Shown: one piece after another, positions 56,501 to 64,000 of the stretch
How the letters are laid out: each line of letters opens with the position of its first letter
How positions within the stretch are numbered: the first letter of the stretch is position 1
Assembly: GCA_963702755.1 (NCBI GenBank)
Contig: CAVPDZ010000007.1
Location: forward strand, 593,547-657,546
Length of the DNA stretch: 64,000 nt
DNA from: JAJPKK01 sp963702755
GTDB lineage: Bacteria; Pseudomonadota; Alphaproteobacteria; Rhizobiales; Xanthobacteraceae
Direction: 5' to 3'
The notes under the pieces: generated by a model
What the model was told of the DNA's origin: nothing
The model's database searches: none
What the model saw: the letters and a program-made list of their open reading frames with translations, nothing else
Translations under genes and position numbers: made by a program

Positions 56501-57093
56501 TTACTTACGCTGCTTCTTTCGAGCCGCCTTGCCCTTGAGCCTGGTCGCAGTTTTGCGCTTGGTTGTTGCTGGACGCTTGCGCGCGCTCGCCATCTTTTTT
56601 GGTGCTGCGCGCTTGGATTTTTGCGTGCCGCCGCGCGCTTTGTTGATGAAGCAACCCGCTTTGACTTCTTGCCGGCGCCTGTTCGCTCGCTATTGGCGAA
56701 GTACTCCTTCATCGGTTCGAAATAATGCTTCTCCCAGCCGCCCAGCTCATAGCTCGTTTGTTCATCGGGAACGTTGGCGTGAGCGAGCGTAAGCAATGTG
56801 CCGTCATCGAGCTCTTCAAGGATCAAGGTGATGATCGAGTCCTCATGTTCGTCCTCGAACTCGGTCGTGCGCCACGACTGGACGATACGTTCGCCCGGCA
56901 CCAGCTCAAGATTGCGGCCGGTAATATAGCCGTCCCATGCGGATACATCGGTACCGACCTCGTCCGACATGGATGCCTCCGCCCCCGTCATCTCGGAGTG
57001 GGCAATGCTGTCGAGCCATGCCTCATAGATTTCCTGCGCTGAGGCCGGAATGGTCGTGGTGAGCGTGAAAGCGTAGGGCACTTGAGCCTCCAT
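56501..57093 (-). CDS. SRPBCC (Aha1-like) protein with lysine-rich tail, one frameshift
   Basis: The first about 135 residues form an SRPBCC/START-like fold (TLTTTIPASAQEIYEAWLDS, SAWDGYITGRNLELVPGERI and the closing GWEKHYFEPMKEYF). The frame breaks around 56640; in the corrected frame the tail is very basic (KSKRAAPKKMASARKRPATT, then KRKTATRLKGKAARKKQRK) with the stop at 56501. The tail looks like histone H1-type nucleic-acid-binding segments. Fusing an SRPBCC fold to such a tail suggests DNA or RNA association, which is inferred. The gene converges on the CBS gene. Confidence 0.78.
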
Positions 57094-57147
57094 CGAAGAT
57101 TTACGGATAATTAAGTGCCCAGGCGTGCGACTTATCCATGATTCAGA

Positions 57148-57902
57148 TCAACTCCTACCGCTCAGGATGTCGGCGAAATCGGCAGCGAAGCGGTGCGCAT
57201 CGCCGGCCCAGCGGGCCGACAGGTAATTGCCGTCCTGAACCGTAAATCCCAGCCTCGTTTGCCTGGGGAATCCCGGCGGATGCTGAAGGGGCCGCTGATG
57301 AAGTCGTCGCGGTTCGCGAGCACCGCCCGAACTTCCTCTTCTACGCTCGTCGCATAGGTCTGATGATAGTGGAGAAGATGAAGACGAGTGAACAGTCGGG
57401 CCGGCCAGTTCCAGGCTTTTGGTAAGGCCCGTTGTTTTCCTTCCGTAAAGGACCGACCTGCGATCCGGACCGCAAGCTCGCGCACACAGCAGGACCCCGT
57501 GACAGATGGCGCCGACCGGCTTGCCGGCGCGAAAGAAGTCGACGACGACCGACTGCAGCAGCGCCGATTCGAGATAAGGACGTATGCCGGAGCATGCCCG
57601 CCAGGGAGCAGCAGGGCGTCAAAATCTTGAGATCGAATGGCGTCATACCGAATGGGACACTGAAAATCGGCGACTTGGGTCATCTCCTCGTAAGCCGACC
57701 GCCCGTTGGCGTCGGCCATCATGAATCGTCCCAATAGTCCCAGTCCTTTGCCGGTGATCAGCGTTGGGTCAGCTTGGCCTTGGTTGCCATCCGGCGTCGC
57801 AAACACAACTCGATACCCGCGGCTGCGCATCAGGCGCCACGGTACGCCGGCCTCGGTAGGGTCGAAACCTCGGTTCGGGATCGGCATAAGAATCGTTGCC
57901 AT
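57148..57902 (-). pseudogene. DJ-1/PfpI family protein, several frameshifts
   Basis: Starts MATILMPIPNRGFDPTEAGV; ILMPI and DFDALLLPGGHAP fit the class I amidotransferase-like fold. After that the frame breaks several times; in shifted frames GAICHGVLLCA gives the nucleophile Cys elbow, and the end reads QDGNYLSARWAGDAHRFAAD with the stop at 57148. Members include glyoxalase III, chaperones and proteases. At least three indels are needed, so this gene is either a real pseudogene or lies in poor sequence. Confidence 0.72.
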
Positions 57903-57959
57903 CGGGGACTTCCCCTGATAATCGATGTATGCTCCGGTCTGCCCTTAGAACACTCTGCT

Positions 57960-58707
57960 ATGCCGGAACTTCCTGACGTTGAAGGTTTCAAGCGCTTGCT
58001 GGTGAAGACAGCGCTTGGAAAACGCATCGACCGCGTCAGCGTGCACGATGCGCGTATTCTCGGCAAATGCGCGCCGCGGTCGTTCATCGAAGGTCTTGAA
58101 GGCGTTAGCTTTGCCGAGGCTCGCCGTCACGGCAAGCATCTCATGGCGAGGCTCGATCGCGGCGGCTGGCTGACATTGCATTTCGGGATGACGGGCGCAC
58201 TTCGTTTCGTCGAAGAACCGCCGTTTACGCGGGTACGCTTTGATTTCGCGAAAGACGGCCATCTCGCCTATACCAACAAAAGAATGATCGGACGCGTTGG
58301 CCTCGTCGACGATGCGGCGGATTTTATCGCCGAAGAAAAGCTCGGACCTGATGCACTCGACCGGCGCTTTGATTTTGATGCCTTCGAAGCGCGGATTACC
58401 GGCATCAAACGCGACGTAAAATCAGTGCTGATGGACCAGGAGATCGTCGCCGGCATCGGAAATATCTACTCTGACGAGATCCTGTTTCAGGCGCGGGTCG
58501 ATCCGAGGACGCGTATCGATCAACTTTCGGCTGCCCAAAGGCGCACTCCTGCCTGAGCGCAGGAAGGGCGGCCATTGCCCCCGCTGTCACTCGGACTTGG
58601 CTGTCTTGAAGGTAGGCGGCCGTACCAGCTACTTCTGTCCGCGTTGCCAAAGCGGAAAGACACCGGACCGCGCAACCGGCCGGCCTAAAAGCACTCGCTC
58701 AAGATAG
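57960..58707 (+). pseudogene. Formamidopyrimidine-DNA glycosylase (Fpg/MutM-like), internally deleted and frameshifted
   Basis: Starts MPELPDVEGFKRLLVKTALG at 57960, with the Pro nucleophile after Met. The H2TH region VAGIGNIYSDEILFQARVDP is intact. The frame ends at 58556, but the Cys4 zinc finger continues in another frame: GGHCPRCHSDLAVL and YFCPRCQSGKTPDR. Between the two, only a few residues remain where Fpg proteins have about 40-50, so a deletion of roughly 100 nt accompanies the frame change near 58545. The enzyme would remove oxidised purines. Whether the present gene makes a working glycosylase is doubtful. Confidence 0.82.
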
Positions 58708-58948
58708 GCCGATCGCGCAGCAGCCCCCCTCCCCCCGCACACTCCGCCGTCGATATCGGCTGCGCTGACATTGAGAATTGTCGCCTCGATCAGGAAACGA
58801 TCCTTGCGTGCGTCCGACTTCAATAACTGTTTCCCTGGCAACATGGCCCAGGGAGGTTACGACGGACCGACAACTGTCGATTTTGATGTCGGTCAAATCC
58901 ATATCCCGGCTTCGGCCCATACTTCACCGGGGGCAAAGGGCTGCGCAC

Positions 58949-59650
58949 ATGAGCCAGCCAATCGCAGATCACACTGATCGTAAAAAGGTCGGGGTCAAGC
59001 TCGAGACCCGTGACGTGAATATTCCACCTATTGGGTTGCCGGGTACATTGCGAATCCCCGGCGCGGCGCATGCGGTCATAGCGTTCGCGCATGGCAGCGG
59101 TTCGAGCCGGTTCAGCCCGCGCAACAGGGCTGTCGCCGAAGGACTGAATGCACAGGGGCTTGGCGCCCTGTTGTTCGATCTCCTGACGTCGGAAGAGGAA
59201 GCGGATCGGGCGAATGTGTTCAATATCGCTCTGCTGGCCGAACGACTTATCGATGCTGTCCATTGGCTCGATCGCGAATTGCCATCACATGCTCTCGGAT
59301 TGTTCGGCGCAAGCACCGGAGCCGCCGCTGCGCTTGTTGCAGCCGCAAAGCTTGGAGATCGCATCGGCGCCGTCGTCTCCCGGGGTGGACGCCCGGACCT
59401 CGCCGGCGAGTTCTTGGGTCAGGTTCGGGCGCCAACTCTGCTCATCGTGGGCGGCGTGGACTATGGCGTGATCGAACTGAACGAGCATGCTCTGACCCGC
59501 CTCAAATGTCCGAAGGCGTTGGAGATCGTTCCTGGTGCGAGTCATCTATTCCCAGAACCGGGAACGCTGGAGGTCGTGATCGCGCATGCCGCACGGTGGT
59601 TTGCCCGTCATCTTGCCGCTCGCCCGCCCGGAGCGGGATCGCGCGGCTAA
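58949..59650 (+). CDS. Alpha/beta hydrolase (dienelactone-hydrolase-like)
   Basis: 233 residues, the only unbroken gene between 55.9 and 62.6 kb. ATG 58949 follows a weak ribosome site. The fold shows VIAFAHGSGSSRFSPRNRAV, nucleophile LGLFGASTGAAAAL (GxSxG as GASTG), LLIVGGVDYGVIELN for the acid, and the His in VPGASHLFPEPG. Such proteins often stand beside a phosphoribosyltransferase gene in stress regions, as here. Confidence 0.88.
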   Translation: MSQPIADHTDRKKVGVKLETRDVNIPPIGLPGTLRIPGAAHAVIAFAHGSGSSRFSPRNRAVAEGLNAQGLGALLFDLLTSEEEADRANVFNIALLAERLIDAVHWLDRELPSHALGLFGASTGAAAALVAAAKLGDRIGAVVSRGGRPDLAGEFLGQVRAPTLLIVGGVDYGVIELNEHALTRLKCPKALEIVPGASHLFPEPGTLEVVIAHAARWFARHLAARPPGAGSRG

Positions 59651-59677
59651 TGCGCGCGGTCAGGTCGGGAGAAAGCC

Positions 59678-60447
59678 ATGGGTTTCAAGAATCGTTTGGA
59701 TGCAGGACGGAAGCTCGCTCGCGCGCTTGCAAGCTACAAGGAGCAGCATCCCGTAATTCTGGCGCTGCCACGCGGCGGCGTACCGGTGGCCGCGGAAATC
59801 GCGGCTGCACTGAAGGCGCCGCTTGACCTGATCCTGGTCCGAAAGATCGGCGTGCCGATCCAGCCCGAGCTTGCCATGGGGCGGTGGTCGACGGCGGCGC
59901 GCCGATCATTGTTCGCAATGAAGACGTGATCCAGCTTGCCGGGATTGACGAATCCGAATTCAAGGCAATTTGCGACAGCGAGCTTGCTGAAATCGAACGC
60001 CGGCGTGAGCGCTATCTTGGCAACCGTCCCCGCGTCGATGTCGGCGGCCGCGTTGCGATCATTGTTGACGATGGCATCGCCACTGGAGCGACGACCCGCG
60101 CGGCACTCCGCGCCACGCGCATGCGTAATCCGAGCAAGCTCGTCCTCGCCGTGCCTGTTGCACCCACCAGCAGCCTTGCAGCCATGCGCGAGGAGGCTGA
60201 CGACGTTGTCTGCCTGGAGGATTATGAGTTCTTTGGCGCGATTGGCTTCTACTACGCCGACTTTGGCCAGACCACGGACGAGGAGGTCATCGCTGCGTTA
60301 GCGCGGTTCCCAACTCACGCGGAAGAGAAAAAAGAAGCACAATCGGCGACCGAACGCACAACAGGTTCCGCTCCGTTACAATCGGCAACCGACCGTCCGA
60401 TAACACCGCCAAAAAAGACATCTCAGACGGCGGGAGCACGCCGATAG
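59678..60447 (+). CDS. Phosphoribosyltransferase family protein, one frameshift
   Basis: Corrected length is 256 residues. The front has VILALPRGGVPVAAEIAAAL and LDLILVRKIGVPIQPELAMG. At about 59881 ATGGGGCGG lacks one G; with it the text is MGAVVDGGAPIIVRNEDVI. The PRPP loop is VAIIVDDGIATGATTRAAL. A charged, Thr/Pro-rich tail of about 40 residues ends the protein. It probably binds a phosphoribosyl compound; role unknown. It follows the hydrolase by 27 nt, a common pair. Confidence 0.85.
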
Positions 60448-60482
60448 CTTCTGCAAGGGTGCTGGCGCGGGATTTCCGAAAA

Positions 60483-60793
60483 TCACGTTTGTTGCACGAT
60501 AGGCGGCCGCAAGGTTCTGAGCGAAGCCGGCAAATGGTCCGCAAGCTTCGCGAACTCGCCCGGATCGAGCTTTTCCCAGAAATCTCAAAGACCCCGCGTG
60601 TCACGGTCAGCGGATCCATGGCAAATTGCGCCGGCAGTTCCTTCTGAACGTGGTCGGCAAAATCCTGGGCGCTGCGGTCTTTCGTTGGCTTGCCCGCCAT
60701 GTGCCAGCCTTCATAGTACAGGCCGCGCACCAGCATCGGCAGCTGAGCGCCGAGATGCACTGCGACGTCCGGGGGCAGCGGGTGCCGGATCAT
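60483..60793 (-). pseudogene. DUF2267 family protein, truncated at the 5' end and frameshifted
   Basis: Family text LPPDVAVHLGAQLPMLVRGL, then YYEGWHMAGKPTKDRSAQDF. After a shift near 60580 the rest reads EKLDPGEFAKLADHLPASLR and ends with a stop at 60483. The usual N-terminal quarter is missing: a stop codon lies just upstream of the MIRHPLPPD text. DUF2267 proteins are small, helical and of unknown function, common in stress-related regions. Confidence 0.72.
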
Positions 60794-60960
60794 GATCTTG
60801 GGCTTGAGCCGCTAACTGGCTCGCCTCAGATTTTCCGCAAAGCGGCGGCGTGAGACACGCGCGTCGACCAAACGGAGTGCAGTTAACCTGCAGTTGATTG
60901 AAGTCAAAGATTCTGCGATCTGCCGCGATATCCTCCTGTACCACCAGGAGAGGTGCGGCC

Positions 60961-61267
60961 ATGGCGACCTTCATCATGTTGACCCGCTTGAACCCGGATG
61001 CAGTGCGCTCGCCAACGGGGCTCGAGCAGCTTGAACGTGAAGCGATGAAGCGCGTCCGCGAACAATGTCCTGACGTGAAATGGCTCGGCAGCTATGCCGT
61101 GCTGGGACCATATGATTACCTTGACATCTTCAGCGCCAACGACGTTGAGAGCGCGGCGCGGGTTCGGCCCTGATACGAACCTTTGGCCATGCTCAGACCG
61201 AAATATGGAGCGCTACAGAGTGGGACCGTTCAAAGAGCTTGTCCGTACGCTTCCCGTCCCAAGCTGA
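60961..61267 (+). CDS. GYD-domain protein, two frameshifts
   Basis: Corrected length is 102 residues. MATFIMLTRLNPDAVRSPTG, KWLGSYAVLGPYDYLDIFSA, then in shifted frames SALIRTFGHAQTEIWSATEW and KELVRTLPVPS. Two single-base losses (near 61166 and 61230) explain the breaks. GYD proteins are dimeric alpha-beta folds without assigned function. Confidence 0.75.
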
Positions 61268-61404
61268 TCAGGGCGCGCTGGCCTTAAGCAGCGGAGAAAC
61301 GGCCGTTGAGTGTTTACGCAGCGCGTCAAATGCGGTCCGTTGATCCAGCGCGATGCCGCTGGTACTCAAATTGGTCAATTTCTTTAGAAGGTGAGTTCCG
61401 CAGC

Positions 61405-61655
61405 ATGCATATCCCTCACGAACTGCAGGAAGAATTTCCCGGAGAGGCCTCGCTGATCGAGCGGCTAAGAAAAGACGAATTATGAGTTCGGGCGCCTCGC
61501 CTCGCGCTATGACGAGGTCAATCTCGATATCTATCGCATCGAATTCGGAGGAGGAGCCTGCTGCCGATGAGGTGCTCGAAGACCTCAAGAAGCAGCGCCT
61601 AAAGCTCAAGGATGAGATCGCGTCCATCCTTACGAAAGTCGAGCGTCGAATGTAA
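61405..61655 (+). CDS. DUF465/YdcH-like small coiled-coil protein, two frameshifts
   Basis: Corrected length is 82 residues: MHIPHELQEEFPGEASLIER, then NYEFGRLASRYDEVNLDIYR, then AADEVLEDLKKQRLKLKDEI. The breaks are an extra G near 61473 and an extra T near 61545 (GAATTCGGAGG). The protein is highly charged and helical, as in the DUF465 family. Function unknown. Confidence 0.75.
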
Positions 61656-61683
61656 TTGCAGGACAGAAATAGGAGTCAGGGGC

Positions 61684-61919
61684 ATGGAAAGCGCTACATT
61701 TCGGAAATGGCTCTCTGAGCAGGGATGCCGGTTCGATCGGCACGAACACGAACAACGCCATGAGGGCCAGGTCATGGTGACTGTCCATCGCGAGGATCGA
61801 AAGGCCGAGGTCCGCTCGGCGGGTCGCGTCAGACTCTCGATATGCGCCTCGTACGTCGTGCCTGCGAAGAGCTGGGTCTTGATTGGACGCAATTGCCTGG
61901 ACCGAAAAGCCGTGTTTAG
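61684..61919 (+). CDS. HicA-like small protein, one frameshift
   Basis: Corrected length is 78 residues: MESATFRKWLSEQGCRFDRH, GQVMVTVHREDRKAEV, then PLGGSRQTLDMRLVRRACEE and LGLDWTQLPGPKSRV. One C is missing near 61821 (GAGGTCCGCTC). The layout (basic N-terminal helix, beta strands, then a C-terminal helix) is HicA-like, but the typical GSHH motif is absent and no HicB antitoxin follows. It may be a solitary dsRBD-like small protein. Confidence 0.55.
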
Positions 61920-62082
61920 GCAGCTCGGCAAAGGCGCCTCAGCCCGTCGATGTACCGTGCAGCATGCTGTGCTGTCACGCAGCGTCAAGCGACAAGCGCC
62001 GTGGGGTTGTCGACACTGTACGGGGGCTCGCATGGCTAATCGAGGCAGCATCTCGGCCGGTCAAGCAGTGAGGCAATACCTC

Positions 62083-62625
62083 GTGAGGGATTGGAACGTT
62101 GTTATTAGCGTTTATCAGGGTGGGTTTCGGCGCGCGGTCCGTGCGCTGACGGCATTTGGCCGCGTCGATCGCAGTCCCTACCATAACGTCCTCGTGATGA
62201 GGGTCGAAGACCCGGATAGCCCTGCTCACGGCCGTCGAACGGCAAACGGAGGAAAGCTCCCCTCTCTATGACGCGATCTCGCGGATAGCGCCCGCGTCAC
62301 ATACGTTTGAATTTCATTCTGGCCAGCAATTGAAGGAGGAGGCAACGCCGATCCTGCTTGAATGGGCGCCGCGTCTGACCGGACAATCCTTTCACGTCAG
62401 GGTGCATCGGCGCGGCGGGCCACACGACTGTGTCAACCCAGGACCTCGAGCACGTCCTGGACGAGTTCCCTCCTCGATGCGACAAAGGCGGCGGGCACGC
62501 CGGGAAAGATATCATTCAGCGATCCTGATGCGGTGATTGCGATTGATACGATCGATGAACGCGCCGGCATGACGTTGTGGATGCGCGATGATCTCGCCCG
62601 CCACCGCCTGGTCCGGCCAGACTGA
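62083..62625 (+). CDS. THUMP-domain protein, three frameshifts
   Basis: Corrected length is 179 residues from GTG 62083: RDWNVVISVYQGGFRRAVRA, SPYHNVLVMRVEDP, LLTAVERQTEESSPLYDAIS, FEFHSGQQLKEEATPILLEW, SFHVRVHRRG, then STQDLEHVLDEF and ISFSDPDAVIAIDTIDERAG. Three extra bases (near 62216, 62415 and 62470) explain the frames. THUMP domains bind the acceptor end of tRNA and are usually joined to a modifying enzyme; this is a stand-alone version. Confidence 0.78.
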
Positions 62626-62852
62626 GCCTTGCGCTTCGCTGATCCCGAATCGAGGCCGGCGGTTAGGTGACCGCGTGGCAAGTTGAGCCGTTACGAGCTG
62701 ATGAAGAGATCAAGAGTGAAGCGGTCATTGTGAACTTGTTGACTCCCGATCAACGTCGCTTTATAATTGCTGAGATCGTCAAGGCGTCTCGTGAATATTT
62801 CAGAAGAAGGGATTTCGGACCTCTGCTGGTCGGTTGGGAACGATAAACCGAA

Positions 62853-64000
62853 ATGGGCCGCGACGTGTCGACGCCGGCGTTCGATGCCGCGGCCCTCAAG
62901 CGTGAATTTCCCGGCCTCGCCGATCCGCGCCTTCACTATCTGGATAGCGCCGCCACCGCACAGATTCCGGAGACCGTGTTGAGCGCCTTGCGCGATTTCG
63001 AAGTGCATGCCCGCGCCAACGTCCATGAGGGCCTGCACGAGCGGGCGCGCGCGGCAACCGACGCCTATCATCAAGCCCGGATACGCGTTGCGCAATTCCT
63101 GGGGGCGGCTTCAGAACAAGAGATCATCTTTACTTACGGGACGACTTCGTCGATCAACTTGTTGGCCCATTCGTTCGGCGCGCGCCTCGAAGCTGGCGAC
63201 GAGATCCTTCTCTCGACCCTCGAACACCACAGCAATCTCGTCCCTTGGCAAAAGCTCGCCGAGCGGCGTGGCGTCGCTCTGCGGTTCTTGCCGGTGACGC
63301 CGGAGGGCAGGCTCGACCTCGATCGGCTCGAAGCGCAACTCACCTCCCGGTGTCGGCTCGTTGCTGTAACCCATTGCTCGAATGTGACGGGCGCGGTCAC
63401 CGATGTGGCCAGAGTCGTGGCGGCAGCTCATTCCGTCGAAGCAAAAGTGATGCTGGACGGCGCTCAGAGCGCTCCACACGGTCCCCTGAATGTGCGCGAA
63501 CTCGGGGTCGACTTTTATGCCTATTCTGGTCATAAGACCTTTGGTCCAACGGGTATCGGCGTTCTCTGGGGTCGCCGCGAGCTACTCGAGTCAATGCCGC
63601 CGTTCATGACCGGTGGGCAGATGATCACCGAGGTCACGCTGGCAAACGCGACTTTTCGGGATCCACCGCGACGATTTGAAGCCGGAACACCACCGATTGG
63701 GCCGGCGATCGGGCTTGGCGCTGCAGTCGAATGGATGCAAAGGCTCGATTGGGGCGTTGTTCGGGAGCATGAACAGCGGCTGACGCGCCGAATGCTCAAC
63801 GCATTGACGGCCATCTCGGGGGTACGGGTACTTGGGCCGACCGATACGCATGGTCGTAGAGGCGTTGTCTCCTTCTCCATTGAAGGCATTCTCGTTGAAA
63901 CCATCTGTCGCGCCCTCGACCGCAGGGGTGTGGCATTGCGGGGCGGCCACCATTGTGCGCAGCCGCTCGCGAGGGCTTTCGGAATCGAGGGTACGGTCCG
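62853..64000 (+). CDS. SufS/CsdA-type cysteine desulfurase, 3' truncated by the window end
   Basis: The frame is open from ATG 62853 to the last base, 382 residues visible. Features: LHYLDSAATAQIPETVLSAL, STLEHHSNLVPWQKLAERRG, DGAQSAPHGPLNVREL, the PLP lysine in YSGHKTFGPTGIGVLWG, and the catalytic Cys in LRGGHHCAQPLARAFG. It abstracts sulfur from cysteine for Fe-S or other sulfur products. There is no frameshift, in sharp contrast to the genes just before it. A SufE or SUF partner would lie outside the window. Confidence 0.92.
   Translation, partial: MGRDVSTPAFDAAALKREFPGLADPRLHYLDSAATAQIPETVLSALRDFEVHARANVHEGLHERARAATDAYHQARIRVAQFLGAASEQEIIFTYGTTSSINLLAHSFGARLEAGDEILLSTLEHHSNLVPWQKLAERRGVALRFLPVTPEGRLDLDRLEAQLTSRCRLVAVTHCSNVTGAVTDVARVVAAAHSVEAKVMLDGAQSAPHGPLNVRELGVDFYAYSGHKTFGPTGIGVLWGRRELLESMPPFMTGGQMITEVTLANATFRDPPRRFEAGTPPIGPAIGLGAAVEWMQRLDWGVVREHEQRLTRRMLNALTAISGVRVLGPTDTHGRRGVVSFSIEGILVETICRALDRRGVALRGGHHCAQPLARAFGIEGTV

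Noticed and set aside
61684..61919. Complete HicAB toxin-antitoxin pair
   Set aside because: Only a HicA-like frame is seen; the next gene is a THUMP protein, not HicB, and the GSHH motif is missing.

Overview
The window looks like a chromosomal segment of a high-GC alphaproteobacterium, most likely order Hyphomicrobiales and near Bradyrhizobium/Rhodopseudomonas or Pseudolabrys. This rests on the style of the proteins (CnoX-like thioredoxin, LON-domain protein, Trm112, UbiH, SgaA, YtcJ-type amidohydrolase), the many solute-binding proteins, and the interspersed palindromic repeats typical of that group. I had no database access; all family calls come from reading translations.

Layout. 1-5 kb: a plus-strand housekeeping run (CnoX-like thioredoxin end, LON-domain protein, Trm112, GST), then a UbiH-type hydroxylase and an HtrA-like protein that lacks its catalytic His and Asp. 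5-11 kb: serine/alanine-glyoxylate aminotransferase divergent from a large FAD/Fe-S 2-hydroxyacid dehydrogenase carrying a palindromic repeat inserted in frame, then a beta-CASP metallo-beta-lactamase nuclease. 11-17 kb: PilZ, GFA, a Tat-type amidohydrolase, a gene-poor stretch with an SGNH hydrolase, and tRNA-Leu(CAA). 17-31.6 kb: DsbB, then a catabolic and transport region with a dihydroxyphthalate-decarboxylase-like protein, class II aldolase, TTT binding protein, amidase, bicupin, luciferase-like monooxygenase, three NMT1-type binding proteins, an SDR, one permease and an ATZ/TRZ amidohydrolase. 31.7-41.7 kb: a complete branched-chain-type ABC importer (LivK-H-M-G-F) tightly linked to a DUF917 (S-methyl-thiohydantoin desulfurase family) protein, a divergent urocanase, a UbiD-like decarboxylase and a luciferase-like monooxygenase. 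This is the most coherent metabolic unit and may import and break down a modified imidazole or thioimidazole acid. 42-50 kb: PQQ-type sugar dehydrogenase with a cytochrome c domain, VapBC, alpha/beta hydrolase, DsbA-like protein, and an orphan LivK-type protein divergent from an MFS gene, with a 15-bp-period triple palindrome between them.

50.9-55.8 kb is a decayed mobile element, probably a prophage: a broken prim-pol/P4-type primase-helicase, a dense array of a 9-bp GTCCTACCT motif in both orientations that resembles an iteron origin, a phage NusG-like fragment and an IS256-family transposase fragment. 55.9-62.6 kb holds small stress-type genes (CBS, SRPBCC with a lysine-rich tail, PfpI, Fpg, hydrolase, phosphoribosyltransferase, DUF2267, GYD, DUF465, HicA-like, THUMP). 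All but the hydrolase are interrupted, nearly always by single-base indels. A SufS-type cysteine desulfurase runs intact off the right end.

A recurring theme is about thirty 1-nt frameshifts, sparse before 50 kb and very dense at 56-62.6 kb. Most restore a normal-length family protein when one base is added or removed. Either the assembly has indel errors or part of the region is freshly decaying; raw reads would decide.
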